Shown one piece after another: positions 1 through 12,713 of a DNA stretch of 64,000 nucleotides. The DNA comes from Blastomyces gilchristii SLH14081. Lineage: Eukaryota; Ascomycota; Eurotiomycetes; Onygenales; Ajellomycetaceae. The stretch is taken from assembly GCF_000003855.2 (NCBI RefSeq), contig NW_003101681.1, forward strand, positions 5,674,690 through 5,738,689. The letters run 5' to 3'. The notes under the pieces are model-generated. The model searched no databases and was not told the origin of the DNA. It saw nothing but the letters and a program-made list of their open reading frames with translations. The number at the start of each line of letters is the position of its first letter. Within the stretch, counting starts at the first letter, position 1. The position numbers and the translations under genes are program-made.

Positions 1-435
1 AAGTCAATTTTAAAGATACATTTATAAAAGCTTTTATAGATTATAATTTAATATATAATCTTAAGTAATTATAACTTAAGAAAGTTTCTTTTCAGTTCAT
101 AAGTATCTCTGAAGATTATGTCTAGAGATTCAGTTTAAGAGTGTTTACAGATAGTAAGTATTTCTTATAGAAAAATAACTTAATTCTGTGAAAGATACTT
201 AAAAATGTTCTTCACTGAAATTAATTTATAAGTTCAGAGAGTTTCTCTGTCACAGATATAGAGAATAGTATCTTATAAGTAATTAATAAGTTCTTTAAGA
301 CTTCTTTTATAAGAGTTATTCATGATTCAGATAGCTCCTTCTGAGTGTTTATAGTAGAGTTTGTAGAAATTAAGATATATGAGTTTCTAGTTCTTTCAGT
401 TATAATAAGTGATTGCTGACTGACAGAGCTTGAAA
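1..435 (-). pseudogene. Gyp-B copy 1, leader and gag start (partial, at window edge)
   Basis: Read on the minus strand, this follows directly after a Gyp-B LTR and matches the region just inside the 5' LTR of the better copy at 57090 onward (shared words include ttcaagctctgtcagtcagc and actgaaagaactagaaac). It is the start of the internal region of a chromovirus-type Ty3/gypsy element whose remainder lies left of the window. No frame stays open for long. Identity rests on alignment by eye to the 57-kb copy. Confidence 0.75.
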
Positions 436-693
436 TGTAAGAATAAGTACTCACAGATAATTATTCAGGTAATTACAGCTTGACATGATATATACTGATA
501 GCTACTAGAAGTATTCACAGTAGAAAGATAAAATGTAGAGATTAAATGTATAATAGTATTCAAGCTGAGTTATAAATAGTAGTTGCAAACTTCAGTCTAT
601 ATAGTTATGTATAGTTCAGAGCTGCTAACTCTATTAGTTATATAACAGATAGAAATAGAAGTAAAGAATATGTGAGAAGTGAGATTTCTTACA
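436..693 (-). repeat. Gyp-B LTR, copy 1 (258 bp)
   Basis: On the minus strand it starts TGTAAGAA and ends TTCTTACA, so the termini are TG...CA inside an 8-bp inverted repeat. It is the same length as the LTRs at 13306-13563 and 56832-57089. It interrupts a mini-hAT remnant that resumes at 694. It differs from the other LTRs mainly by C-to-T and G-to-A changes. Confidence 0.88.
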
Positions 694-760
694 TTAAATT
701 AATAATAAAATTATTAAATATTTTGATTCTGATTTCAGACTCAGTTATATAATCAGTCTA
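694..760 (-). mobile_element. mini-hAT terminal fragment
   Basis: The last 67 bp match the GACC-type end of the complete mini-hATs (compare 16226-16292), ending in the inverted-repeat tip cagtcta. The rest of the element has been displaced by the Gyp-B LTR. Confidence 0.7.
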
Positions 761-865
761 GTTTAGTATAAGTCTCACTATAATTAACATGCCTAAGTTC
801 AACCTTAGAATAAACCTAATAAAAAATCTCAAATAAATATTCTAGATATTAAACAGCGTTAAGAG
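761..865. other. 105-bp spacer between two mini-hAT ends
   Basis: AT-rich sequence between two mini-hAT ends pointing toward each other. It matches none of the other elements by eye and carries no convincing frame. It may be a remnant of the pre-transposon locus or of a larger rearranged hAT. Confidence 0.4.
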
Positions 866-1225
866 TAGACTGACTGTGTGATTATATCTAAGTTCAGAAT
901 CAGAATATTTAATAATTTTATTATTAATTTAATTAATTTTATTACATAAGTTTAATATTAAATAGTAGTCTTATACTATCCCAGTGAGACTTACTATCTA
1001 CTCTTATTACATTTTTTAAATAAGATTATAATTTTTACTTCTTAATTTAAATGTTACTAAAAAGTGTTACTTTTTAAAAAAATTAAAAATACTCTAAAAA
1101 AAACCGTAAAATATCTAAAAATAGTAACTTTATATTAAGAATGAGACTAAATGAGATCAAATAAGATCACTGTCTCATTTTTTCTAAGTCATGATTCTAT
1201 TTTGAGATCTGATAAATAGTCACTT
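866..1225 (+). mobile_element. mini-hAT, 3' truncated
   Basis: Starts tagactgactgtgtga, the GACC-type end, and follows the complete copy at 25226-25730 (TCCCAGTGAGACTTACT, CTAAAAATAGTAACTTTAT and similar words) up to cagtcactt. There the Gyp-A 5' LTR begins. The ~110-bp GGCC-type end is missing. It is more mutated than the copy at 25226. Confidence 0.85.
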
Positions 1226-1259
1226 TGTGATTCGGAAGAATATATGACTGCTGAATAAT

Positions 1260-4200
1260 GAGCAAAGCTGATTACATCTATTCTTCTAACAAGTATTGAA
1301 GAAAATATTCCAAAGAAAAAGTCTTCTGAGTATTCCAAACCTTGGTGGAATGAGAATATCACTTCTAAAAGAAAGCAACTAGCCACTGCTAAGAGAGAGT
1401 GGAAGAATAACTTAATATCTGATGAAGAGTTCAAAGCTATTCAAAATGAATATTTTTCAGATATTAAAAAAGCCAAAACAGATTGCTGGAACAAATTTCT
1501 TGAAGAAGCACAAGAAAAAGAAGTTTTTAAAGCCTTCAACTATACTAAAACAAGAAGTGTAGCAAAGCTTCCAACCTTAGAATATGAATTTCAGAATGAA
1601 TTGTATACAGCAAACTCTTTTGAGGAAAAATGTCACACTTTTATGAGAATTCTCTTTCAAAACTCATCACATTTAGAAGAGGAGAATATGTCATTTCATG
1701 AATATATTGATGAAAATAACTGGGAATGGCCTGAGCTTACAGGTGATGAACTAGAGTCAGCAATATTCTCAAGTTCAATTAAAACTGCTGCAGAGCCTGA
1801 TTCAATTAATCATTTAATTATTCAAAACACATATTTCTACTTGAAGAATGAATATTTTGAGCTCTTTTTCAATCTCTTAAGAAATGATTATCATTCTGAA
1901 TGCTGGAGAGAAGCTACTGAAGTAATCCTTGCAAAATCTAATAGAAAAGCTTCAGTTCCTAAGTCATATAGAGTAATATCTCTGTTGAACTGTTTGAGAA
2001 AAGTTCTAGAAAAGATAATAGCTACTAGATTATCTTTTATAAGCTCTATTAGTGATTCTCTTCTATTTAATGAATAAATGAGAGATAGAAAATAATGTTC
2101 TGCAATTGACACTGTTCTCTCAGTTCTTCATGATGTTCAAGTAGCAAAGCATGAAGGCCTGGTCTCAACTGCAGTTTTTATTGACATAAAAGATGCATTT
2201 AATCATGTTTCAAAGTCTAAGATAATTCAAACTTTGAAGATGTTAAAACTGTCACTTTCTCTAATAAAATGAGTTGATTGTTTCATATCTAAAAGAATTA
2301 TACAACTATTCTTTGATGAAAGAAAACAAGATAAAACTGAGATAAAAATAGAAGTATCACAAGAATCTTCAATCTCACCTGTTTTATTTGCAATATACAC
2401 TGCATATTTATTCAAGAATAGAGAGATGAAAATAGTGAGATCTTCAAGTTATGTAGATGATATTGATCTTCTCTACAGTTCACAGATAATCAAAGAGAAT
2501 TTAGAAGTGATTGAGAAAGCAGTAAAGGAAATCTTTGTTAGAGCAGATATTAATTTAATTTAATTTGATATGAATAAAACTGAGTTAATTCACTTTTTTT
2601 TCAGATTTAATCAGAAAGAACTAAGTCTAACTCTTCTGAATAAAGAGATAAACCCAGTTTGAATGTCAAATGACTAGGAGTATGATTAAACTCCAAGTTG
2701 AATTTTAAATATCATATTCAACAAAGAATCATCAAGGCAGAGAGACTACTGAATAGTATAATCAGACTATCAAATCCTGAGAGAGGTTTATCTTTTCAGG
2801 CTATGAGACAGTTGTACATAGCCTGTATTACCTCAGTAGCTGATTATAGAGGTCAAGTTTGATGGAACAATCAAGATAACTTCACTGAACTATTTCAAAG
2901 TCTACAAAACAGAGCTTTGAGAAGAATTCTGAGAGTATTTAAATCATCTCCTATTAAAGCAATGAAAATTGAAGCCTCAATTTCACCTTCTGCTATTCAA
3001 TTTGAAAAGGCCTGTATGAACTATGCTCTGAGAGTCATAAAGATGAGCTTAAATCATATAATCAGAGAAAGAGTCTCTTCTTCATTTTCATCAGTTAACT
3101 CAGGAAATGAACTGAATTGGAATAGATTTCTTGATTGGAATGAGAATAATGCTTTAAAGAAAATGCTCTCTCAACTGTATAGACTATGTTCACTTATTAA
3201 GAATTAATTTTCTTCATTAAATGTTGAGAAAATTGATCATGAGAAGATATCTCTCTGGAGAGAAAAGCTGGAATCTCTCATAGACTTACAAATAAGTGAA
3301 CTATCTAAAGAGAGAGAATATGAACAGCATTTGAAGAAGATCTCTACAATCAATATAAAAGACTCTATTCTGATTTACTCAGATGACTCAAAAAATGAGA
3401 ATTTGAATAGATTAGATGCAGGCATTGCTTATACTGAAGATAATATCAATTTTATCTCAGATTTCTGAAATTTAGGCTGTGAATCTGAAGTCTTTGATAC
3501 TGAACTATTTGTAATAGTGAAAGCTTTCAAACTCATTGAAATAAAATCTCATAAAAGAGAAAATAGTTTGAAAGAGATATGAATATTCTCTGATAGTCAA
3601 GCTGCTTTAAAAAGACTTAGAAATAGTCAGATTCATAATGATCAAATGAATCTTGATCTGATTTTAAACCCTGTTTTGAAAATTCAAAAGAGAAGAACAT
3701 CTAAACTGATAATTCATCTGCATTGAGTTTCTGCTCATATGAATATTCATGACAATGAATTGACTGATTCAGCTGCAAAAAAGAGTTCAGAATTAAGCAG
3801 ATCTATTTAAAAAACAGTGTCCTGATCTTTCATAAAGAGAAAGATAAAAGAATCTTGTTTAAACCAGTGAAATGAAAGCTGACAGAAACAAAAGAAGAGC
3901 ATACATTATTCAAGATTTGAGATAAAATCAAAGTGGAAATCTTGTTCAATTAAATGTAAAAAGAAAATATTCTCATTCATAATTCAGCTAAAACTAGAAC
4001 ATGGTTATTTCAAATCCTATATACAAAGATTTGATAATAGATTTGATTCAACAGAGTGCTCATTCTGCAATACAAATGAGAACTCTGAGTATATTGTAAT
4101 GCATTGTGCATTATACAATAGTCTCAGAGTCAGATTAAAGAAGAAGTATGATTTAAATCAATTAAATATAAGGTTCTTATTCTCAACTGAGACAGGACTT

Positions 4201-4682
4201 AAATACTTAATAGACTTTTTATCAGAAACTCAAGCAGCTACAAGAAAATGACTTAACTCAGAAGTATCTGAATATGAAGAGATGGAAATTGATTAGATAT
4301 AGTCTGTTAAAACAGCTATACACTATCTTTTAATAATTGTATTTTGTTATAGTCTTTCTTTACTGTACTTGTTTCTTTCTGTTCTTTTCTATCTATCTAT
4401 TTAATGTGTATATCTTTAGGACTATGTTCTCTTTTCCTTTGTCATAATATTTTCAAATGATTTCAAAGTATTAATAGGTGTTGAAATACTGCAATTTGTA
4501 AACAGTTTTTGTATTCTGGGCTGGAATTTTCTGATTTTGCATATCTGAAATTGATAAGTGTATAATAGTTGACTCTAGAGATATAGGAAAAACCCTGAGA
4601 ACTAAAGGTTCTCAGGTAGATGTCATAGTCTCTGACTGCATACATCTATAATTGAAGAATACTAATAATAATAATAATAATA
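1260..4682 (+). mobile_element. LINE-1, 5'-truncated Tad/I-like non-LTR retrotransposon
   Basis: It is flanked by the 13-bp TSD actgctgaataat at 1247-1259 and 4683-4695. It ends in an (aat)n tail at about 4664-4682, typical of target-primed insertion by I/Tad-type LINEs. It lacks ORF1 and the endonuclease: the 5' end lies just before the RT region, at almost the same point as in LINE-C. Length 3,423 bp. Confidence 0.93.
1270..4300 (+). pseudogene. LINE-1 ORF2 remnant: reverse transcriptase and RNase H
   Basis: The frame is recognisable but broken by TGA in place of Trp and TAA in place of Gln. RT finger and palm motifs are visible at about 1950-2260 (SYRVISLLNC, FIDIKDAFNHVSKSK). The catalytic YVDD is intact at 2450-2461. 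RNase H follows at about 3360-3800 (IYSDDSK, FSDSQAAL, a degenerate SAHMNIHDNELTDSAAK). A Cys/His cluster with CSFCNTNE lies near 4060. An open stretch at 1601-2077 covers the linker and early RT. The enzyme would copy LINE RNA at the nicked target, but this copy cannot make it. Read from the sequence and assigned from knowledge of the family. Confidence 0.9.
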
Positions 4683-4830
4683 ACTGCTGAATAATAACGC
4701 GGCCGCTTCTGAACATACTTATGAATGTAAAGAGGCTATAGCAGCCACTAATTAATTTAGTATAATATATATAAGAAGCCGGCGTACACCTGTAATTATA
4801 TGCTGACTTAAGCAATCTTTGAATCATATC

Positions 4831-4839
4831 TGATAGCAT
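4831..4839 (+). promoter_or_regulatory. candidate primer-binding site of Gyp-A copy 1
   Basis: TGATAGCAT lies two bases after the LTR. It differs from TGGTAGCGC, the usual complement of the initiator-Met tRNA 3' end, by G-to-A and C-to-T changes only. The same sequence is at the same place in copy 2. The assignment is an inference. Confidence 0.4.
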
Positions 4840-5229
4840 GTCTACAAATCAGTGAGAAGTACAAGCTTCTTCAGAGTATGATAATTCTGTCTACAAAGTG
4901 ATTCATAGTTATTATATCAGTGTGATTCTAAACATCTCAAAAGATAGTATATGAAGAAGCAGTGAGTGAAAGAGTATTTAATTGATACTGCTCTGCTTAT
5001 TGAGAGGAAACTTCATACTCAGATAAATGCCATGTAGGTAAATAAATAAGATATGAGAAAAAGAAGAATAAGAGTAGTGAATCAGATTCAAAGAAGTTCA
5101 CTCTCTACTCAGAAGAATAAAAAAGAGAAGTAGTCATTATCAGAGTTATACAATAATAATAGAAATTCTATAATAATATAATGATAGATACTCTACAATC
5201 AATAAAAAACTACTGTAATGAATATCTTC

Positions 5230-6480
5230 TCTAGTTAATATAAATAACACTCTTCTCTGCTATCTGAACTGAAAGGTATACAGAACCTCTCAGAGAGTTT
5301 ACTCAAAGTAGTAAGAAAAGTGACTGAAACTGCTGAATCAGTATCAAACCTCTGAACATGTATAAGAATTCTAAATGAGATTGAGGTCTTGTGTATACAG
5401 TGACAGACTGAAGCAGAAGTTAAGCAATAGTTGATATTTATCATAAATCAAGTATTCACTATGAAGAGCTTCACTGACACAATTATCACTATTAATAAGA
5501 ATAGATAAAATCAGGTTATAGATCTGTAGTAAGAGATTAAACATTTACACAGATAGATAACTACACTGAATCTGAAGATCTCATCACAATTATTCACAAT
5601 CTCTTTAGAAGTGTACACATCATCTGAGACTGATGCATATGATGAGAATTCAAGCATGAACTATATCAAGTCAGATAATCTGCTGAAGTCATTAAGCTTT
5701 AATAGTGACTGAAAAAATAATACTGTAATCAGCTGACTAAGTCAAATGTGATTATATTATCAGATTGAGTGTGAACTCACAGACAGACAGTTAACAGAAT
5801 TTTAATAAGGCTTAAAATTTATCATATTTCTACATGAAAAAGTGAAGTTATTATAAATAACTGATGAAAAGATGAATCTCACAGATCTGAAGTAATATTT
5901 ATTCTCTCAAATATGAAATAAGTTTTTCAAATGAATCTTACACAACTTTGAGAAAGTAAATATATAAGACAAGTATTATAAATACTTTACTGAGTGTAGA
6001 TAAGTGAGTAATCTTATATTATACTTTATACACTTTAGTTTACACTATCTTGTGTTAAATATCTTGTGTTAAATGAGAAGCTTTTAACATCTTTCTGTTT
6101 ACAGATCTTCATCTATTATCTTATGTCTGAGTTAAGAGCAGGATGAAAATACTTAAGCCTATAACCAGATACAGTAAAAGAAGTATATAATATTCTCATT
6201 GTATGAAAACAAGTGAGTCAGCTGTAATAGAAAATACTGTAATCAAGTATATTTCAGTAAAGAACAGATAGTCAGACTTCTATAACACAAGTTACACATC
6301 TGAATGTAATGAATCTAGAATTGAATACTATCACTAAAGCACTGAATTCTCTGAAAAAGAGATTCTCTGAGTGAAAATCTTGATATTATGAGTATCAAGC
6401 TTGCTTCAACTGTGAATGCTAAAATCATAATATAAAAGATTGCACACAGTTTACACAGTCAAGAGAAGTAAGAAAGTTAA
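5230..6480 (+). pseudogene. Gyp-A copy 1 gag (broken)
   Basis: Capsid-like coding region, recognised by colinearity with copy 2 and by the zinc knuckle at its end. At 6412-6453 the pattern C-x2-C-x4-H-x4-C is complete (ACFNC ... NHNIKDC), whereas copy 2 has lost the last Cys. Stops occur throughout, mostly TGA and TAA at former Trp and Gln codons. It would have packaged element RNA in virus-like particles. Limits are approximate. Confidence 0.65.
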
Positions 6481-6699
6481 AAAACTAGTAGAATTAATCT
6501 GCTCAGAGACACTCACTGATATTCTATGAAAAGTTTTTAAAGTGAAAGAGATATTTGTATTAGATAGCTCTCTGAAATCTATAAATATCAGGAGAAAGCA
6601 GGCTTCTGACTGAGATATGAGTGAGAAAGAAGCATACACTTATCTTAATGTCTTAAAGTCTGAAATGTTAATGTATAGAGACACTTGAGTAAGAATCAA

Positions 6700-8049
6700 G
6701 AGATGACTGTAAAAGTGTTAGCAGACACAGAAGCTTCTACACAATATATTAGTAATTATATAATTCAAAAAATGAAAGAAGTCTGCTGAGTGAAGAATGT
6801 TCAATACATAAGATTATCTGATAACTGATATTTAGTGTCATCTGCAAGAGTAAGAGTTCTCTTGTACTTCAGAGAATAATCTTGCTATATTTGAGTGTGA
6901 GAACTGTAAAACATGAAATACAATTATATTCTTCAAATTGATTGATTTCAAAAGTTTAATTCACAAATTCAATAGTATACATGCTATATATAATTAATTA
7001 ATAGAAAGAAAACAGTTCATATGATTCTATCAACTGATATGAGAAGAACATTTCACATCTCTGATATAGAAGGGTTAAATTTATTTACACATCAATAAGC
7101 AAAGAGAACAATTTACAAGACCTCATTTAAAAGCATCTTGTATGTCATACAAGACTCAGAAGAGGAGAAAATCAAGATAAAGAATATATGAAAGAATAAG
7201 TATATGAAGAAACTTCTGAACAGACCTTTCATCAGAATTGTCATTGCAATTAGAATTCATACATGAGATTAACACAGAGAATGTGAAATCAGTCAATCAG
7301 AATGCATACTCTCTATTGCAAACACATCTTGAAGAACAGAAGTATCAGATCACAGACTGTCTAGAACATAGTCTCATACAATTCTTATCAAGTGTGTGAG
7401 ACTTCTCAGTTATATTTATGAAAAAGACAGGTGAGAAGTGATGAATATGTATTGATTATCAAGTACTTAATAAGCTTATGATTAAGAATGAATACTCATT
7501 ACTGTGAATTTAACAACAGTTGAATACAGTCAGAAACATCTGATATCTATTAAAGATTAATCTTCTCTCAGAATACTGACAGATCTGTATAGATGAACTG
7601 TCAGTACTGTGAATCATATTTAATATGCAATGAGAGAAGTTCAAATTTCTGATAATATTATTCAGTCTGATAAATGTATCTGTTATCTTTCAAATAATGA
7701 TGAATACAATTCTTCATAAACAGAAAAAATCTTATATCTCATATATCTGAATAATATCTTAGTCTTTTCCAACTCATATGATAAATATCTGAAGTATCTT
7801 GATAAAGTGCTAATAACTCTAACAGAGTATAACCTCTATATCAAATCAATCAAGTGTGTGTTTGAAATGAAAGAGTTAAAGGTCATAGAACATGTAGTAA
7901 GTGATGACTATATAGATCTCATTTCAGAGAAATTGAATGTCATAGTGAATTGACGGTAGCTGAGAAATATACATCATGTACAACAGTTTCTTAAGTTGAT
8001 CTCATATAATCACAGATTCATCAAGAATTTCACATGAATATCTGTATCA
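6700..8049 (+). pseudogene. Gyp-A copy 1 pol 5' half: protease and reverse transcriptase (broken)
   Basis: The aspartic protease is seen at 6715-6960 as VLADTEASTQYI (the usual D-T/S-G-A with Gly changed to Glu), followed by a region that contains the mini-hAT in copy 2 but is uninterrupted here. RT follows at about 7320-7950, with CIDYQVLNKL near 7450 and the catalytic box reading YLNN near 7745 instead of YLDD, so both aspartates are lost. The frame ends where LINE-2 begins. Confidence 0.75.
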
Positions 8050-8424
8050 TTATTATTATTATTCTTCAATTATGAATATATGCAGTCAGTGACTATGACA
8101 TCTATCTGAGAACTTTTAGTTCTCAAGGTTTTTCCTATATCTATAAAGATAACTATTATAAATTCATCAATTTCAGATATGCAAAATCAGAAAATTCTAG
8201 CTCAGAATATGAAAACTGTTTACAAATTACAGTATTATAACATCTTCTGATACTTTGAAATCATTTGACAATATCATGACAAAAGAAAAGAGAACACAGT
8301 CTTGAAGATAGACGCATTAAATAGATAGATAGAAAAGAATAGAAAGAAAAAATTAAAGTAAAGAGAGACTATAACAAAACAAATTATCAAAAGATAGTAT
8401 ATAGCTGTTTTAACAGACTATATA

Positions 8425-11400
8425 TGATCAATTTCCTTCTTTTCATATTCAGATACTTCTGAGTTAAGTCATTTTCTTGTAGCTGCTTGAGTTTCTGATA
8501 GAAAGTCTATTAAGTATTTAATTCCTGTCTCAGTTGAGAATAAGAACCTCATATTTAATTAATTTAAATCATACTTCTTATTTAATCTGACTCTGAGACT
8601 ATTGTATAATGCATAATATATTACAATATACTCAGGATTTTCATTTGCATTGCAGAATAAGCACTCTGTTGAATCAAATCTGTCATCAAATCTTTGTATA
8701 TAGAATTTGAAATAATCATGTTCTAGTTTCAGCTGAATTATAGATGAGAATATTTTCTTTTTACATTTAATAGAACAAGATTTTCAGTTTGATTTTGTCT
8801 CAAATCTTGAATGATGCATGCTCTTCTTTTGTTTCTGCCAGCTTTCATTTCACTTGTTTAAACAAGATTCTTTTATCTTTCTCTTTATAAAAGACCAGGA
8901 CACTGTTTTTTGAATAGATCTGCTTAATTCTGAACTCTTTTTTACAGCTGAATCAGCTAATTCATTATCATGAATATTCATATGAGCAGGAACTCAATGC
9001 AGATGAATTATCAGTTTTAATATTCTTCTCTTTTAAATTTTTAAAACAGAGTTTAAAATCAGTTCAAGATTCATTTGATTATTATGAATCTGACTATTTC
9101 TAAGTCTTTTTAAAGCAGCTTGACTATCAGAGAATATTCATATCTCTTTCAAACTATTTCCTCTTTTATAAGATTTTATTTCAATGAGCTTGAAAGCTTT
9201 CACTATTGTAAATAGTTCAGCATCAAAGACTTCAGATTCACAGTCTAAATTTCAGAAATCTGAGATAAAATTGATATTATCTTCAGTATAAGCAATGTCT
9301 GTGACTAATCTATTCAAATTCTCATTTTTGAAGTTATCTGAAAAAATCAGAATAGAGTCTTCTATATTAATTGTGAAAATTCTCTGCAAATGCTATTCAT
9401 ATTCTTTCTTCTTAGATAGTTCACTTATTTACAAGTCTATAAGAGATTCAAGCTTTTCTCTTCAGAGAGATATCTTCTCATAATCAACTTTTTCAATATT
9501 TAAAGAAGAAAATTGATTTTTAATCAGAGAGTATAGTCTGTACAGTTGAGAAGGCATTTTCTTTGAAGAATTATTTTCATTTCAATCAAGAAATCTCTTT
9601 CAATTCAGTTCATTTCCAGAGTTAATTGATGAAAATGAAGAAGAGAGTCTTTCTCTGATTATATGATTTGAGCTCATCTTTATAACTCTCAGAGCATAGT
9701 TCATACAGGTCTTTTCAAATCTAATAGCAGAAGAAGAAATTGAAGCTTCAATTTTCATTGCTTTAATAGGAGATGATTTGAATGCTTTCAGAATTCTTCT
9801 TAAAGCTCTGTTTTACAGACTTTGAAAGAGTTCAGTGAAATTCTCTTGATTATTTCATCAAACTTGAACTTCATAATCAGCTACTGAGGTAATACAGGCT
9901 ATATATAACTGTCTCATAGCCTGAAAGAATAGACCTCTCTCTGTATTTGATAGTCTCATTATGTTATTCAATAGTCTTTCTGCCTTGACAGTTCTTTGTT
10001 AAATGTAATATTCAAAATTCAACTTGAAGTTTAATCATACTTCTAATCATTTGATATTTACACTGAATTTAATCTCTCTATTTAAAAGAGTTAGAGATAG
10101 TTCTTTCTCATTGAATCTAGAAAAGAAATGAATTAACTCAGTTTTATTCATATCAAATTGAATTTAATTAATATCTACTCTAACAAAGATTTTCTTTACA
10201 GCTTCTTCAATTACTTTTAAATTCTTTTTAATAGTTTTTGAGCTGTAGACTATATCAATATTATTCATATAACTCAGAGATTGCACTATTCTTATATTTT
10301 TATTTTTGAATAGATATGCAGTGTATATTGCAAAAAAAATGAGTGAGATTGAAGATTCTTACAGTACTTCTATTTTTATCTCAGTCTTGTCTTATTTCAT
10401 TTCATTAAAGAGAAGTTATATGATTCTTTTAGATATAAAACAGTTAACTCATTTTATTAGATAAAGTGATAGTTTGAACATCTTCAAAGTCTGAATTAAC
10501 TTTGACTTTGAAACATGATCAAATGCTTCTTTTATATCAATAAAAACTGCAGTTGAGACCAGATCATCATACTTTGCTATTTAAATATTATGAATAACTG
10601 AGAGAACAGTGTCAATTGCAGAACATTGTTTTCTATCTCTCATTTATTCACTGAATAAAAGAGAATCACTGATAGAGTTTATAAAAGATAGTTGAGTACT
10701 TATTATCTTTTCTAAAACCTTTTCTAGACAGTTCAATAGAGATATTACTCTATATGACTTAAGAATTGAAGTTTTTCTATTAGATTTTGTAAGAATCACT
10801 TCAGTGACTTTTCTTCGGCATTCAGAATGATATTCATTTTTCAAGAGATTGAGAAGAGCTTAAAATATTCATTCTTTAAGTAGAGTATGTATTTTGAATA
10901 TTAAGTAATTAATTGAATCAGGGCCTGCAGCAGTTTTAACTGAACTTGAGAATATAGCTGACTCTAATTCATCTTGTATAAGATCAGGTCATTCCCAGTC
11001 ATTTTTATCAATATAGTTGAGAACTGATATATTCTCTTCCTCTGAATCTGAATCTGATGAGTTTTGAAAGAGAGTTCTTATAAAAGCTTGACATTTTTCC
11101 TTAAAAGAGTTTGCTGTATATGATTCATTCTGAAACTTATATTCTAAGGTTGAAAGTTTTACTACACTTCTTGTTTTAGTATAGTTAAAAGCTTTAAAAA
11201 CTTCCTTTTCTTATGCTTCTTCAGGAAATTTATTTCAGCAGTCTGTTTTAGCTCTTTTAATATCTGAAAAGTATTCATTTCTGACAGCTTTGAACTCTTT
11301 ATCAGAAATTATATCATTCTTTCAATCTCTTCTAGCAGTAGTCAATTATTTCCTTTTAGATGTGATATTCTCATTTCATCAAGGTTTTGAATACTCAGAA

Positions 11401-12371
11401 GACTTTCTCTTTGAAATATTGTCTTTAACACTTAATAGAATAATAGATGTAATGAGCTTCACTCTATTCTCAAGCATTTCATTTGAGATATCTTGATCAG
11501 GATTTCAATATAGCTTACTCTGTCTTTCAGATTTTAACAGTTTTATACTTTCTTCAACTGCCTTTCAGTCAGCTTTTTCAAAAATAAACTGATTAAAGAG
11601 AAGAGGGTTTTCACTTGTTTATTTCTCACTCAGTTTAATATCAAATTGAATAATCTCATGATCTGATTCTGATCTCTCATTTGAATCAATAAATCAGTTT
11701 ATAAGTCTTTTTTTCATCAGATTTTGTGACATGAAGATTAAATCTATAACAGATTTCTATTTCATGTCTTTTCTAAAGAATGTTTATTGATCAGACTTGT
11801 TAATCAAATCTATTGAATGCTCAAAGAGTCATTCAATTAGATTATCAGCTCTTACTGCTCTTTTGCATCCTGAATTTCATCAGAGATGATATGCACTGAA
11901 ATCTCCTGCAATTATAGAGTTTCTTGATGAAGTTATGTTCAGAAATCCTCTATTAATTATTCAGATATTATTATTTTTCTTCACTGACTTTTCATTACAG
12001 ATATTTATGAGCTGTATAGTATCAAACTCATTCTCTTTATCTATAATATTACCCACTGGAATATCAGGGTCAGACATGATATCAAATCTTAGATTAAATT
12101 GATATCTTGATCTCTTCCTTTCATAGATCATTACTCTTGACTTTATCTCAGACTTTTGAGATAGAAAGCAGTAGTAGCTTGAATGAGAAATAACATATTT
12201 TTACTCAGTATCAAAATTTGGCTTCTGAAGCAGTACAAAATCCACTTTTTATTCAAATGCAATTTGAAGATAAGAATAAATGCAATTTGAGTTTCTATTC
12301 ACATTATTTTGAATAAATGTGACTTTTAAAGAGTTTTTAAACTTTTTTTGTTGTTTTTGTTGTATATTCAT
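8425..12371 (-). pseudogene. LINE-2 ORF2 remnant: endonuclease, reverse transcriptase, RNase H
   Basis: The start is placed at the ATG at 12371-12369 (MNIQQKQQKKF). The apurinic/apyrimidinic (AP)-type endonuclease spans about 12350-11620, with FVLLQ near 12240, GDFSAYHLWW near 11900 and SDHEIIQFDI near 11650. RT follows; its catalytic box reads YMNN at about 10274-10263, both aspartates having become Asn by G-to-A change. RNase H lies at about 9360-8930. A terminal Cys/His cluster lies near 8660. Many Trp codons are TGA. Non-functional. Confidence 0.87.
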
Positions 12372-12514
12372 ACTAAAAGAGAGTAGAGTAGAATCTAATC
12401 ACTATCATCAGATAGTAGATTATAACTATTCTGAAAAGTAGAAATCTTAACTTCTTACATTATATCTAGTTTATTATCAGAGTCATTTCTCAATTCTCTA
12501 ATCTTAACAGAAGT

Positions 12515-12713
12515 TTAAGAATTTAAATTCTGTTTACATTTAGCTGGAGAATTGAAGTTTGAAGATTTAGATAATTGAGAGTTTCTTCTTTTTGTGCTTG
12601 CAGTTGTGAGTTTACTGGCTTGACTATTCTCTTCAGTTCTAGATTTGCTTTGAGCTTCATCTTTTCTCCAGTTCTTTTGAGTTCTTGAAGCAAACATACA
12701 TTGTTTTAAGCTA
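12515..12713 (-). pseudogene. LINE-2 ORF1 3' end (partial)
   Basis: The open frame continues into Gyp-B sequence at its upstream end, so its first ~28 codons are not LINE. The LINE part begins near FASRTQKNWRKDEAQ and matches the LINE-F ORF1 C-terminus at 44464-44712 (RTQKN ... NSQ). It is basic and Ser/Asn-rich. It encodes the tail of the RNA-binding ORF1 protein. Confidence 0.7.

Larger units (their letters stand above)
1226..4828 (+). repeat. Gyp-A copy 1 5' LTR, split by LINE-1
   Basis: The LTR occupies 1226-1259 and 4696-4828, about 167 bp in all, against 166 bp for the LTRs at 23015 and 35077. It contains a conserved GC-richer block (gcggccgc near 4700, gccggcgtac near 4780). The intervening LINE-1 is bounded by 13-bp repeats. 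Confidence 0.85.
8050..12713 (-). mobile_element. LINE-2, 5'-truncated within ORF1
   Basis: On the minus strand the element runs from the end of ORF1 through ORF2 to a 3' (aat)n tail at 8050-8063. It contains the full endonuclease, which LINE-1 and LINE-C lack. The left flank is Gyp-A RT and the right flank is the Gyp-B 3' region, with no matching duplication, so this locus has been rearranged. Length about 4.66 kb. Confidence 0.88.
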
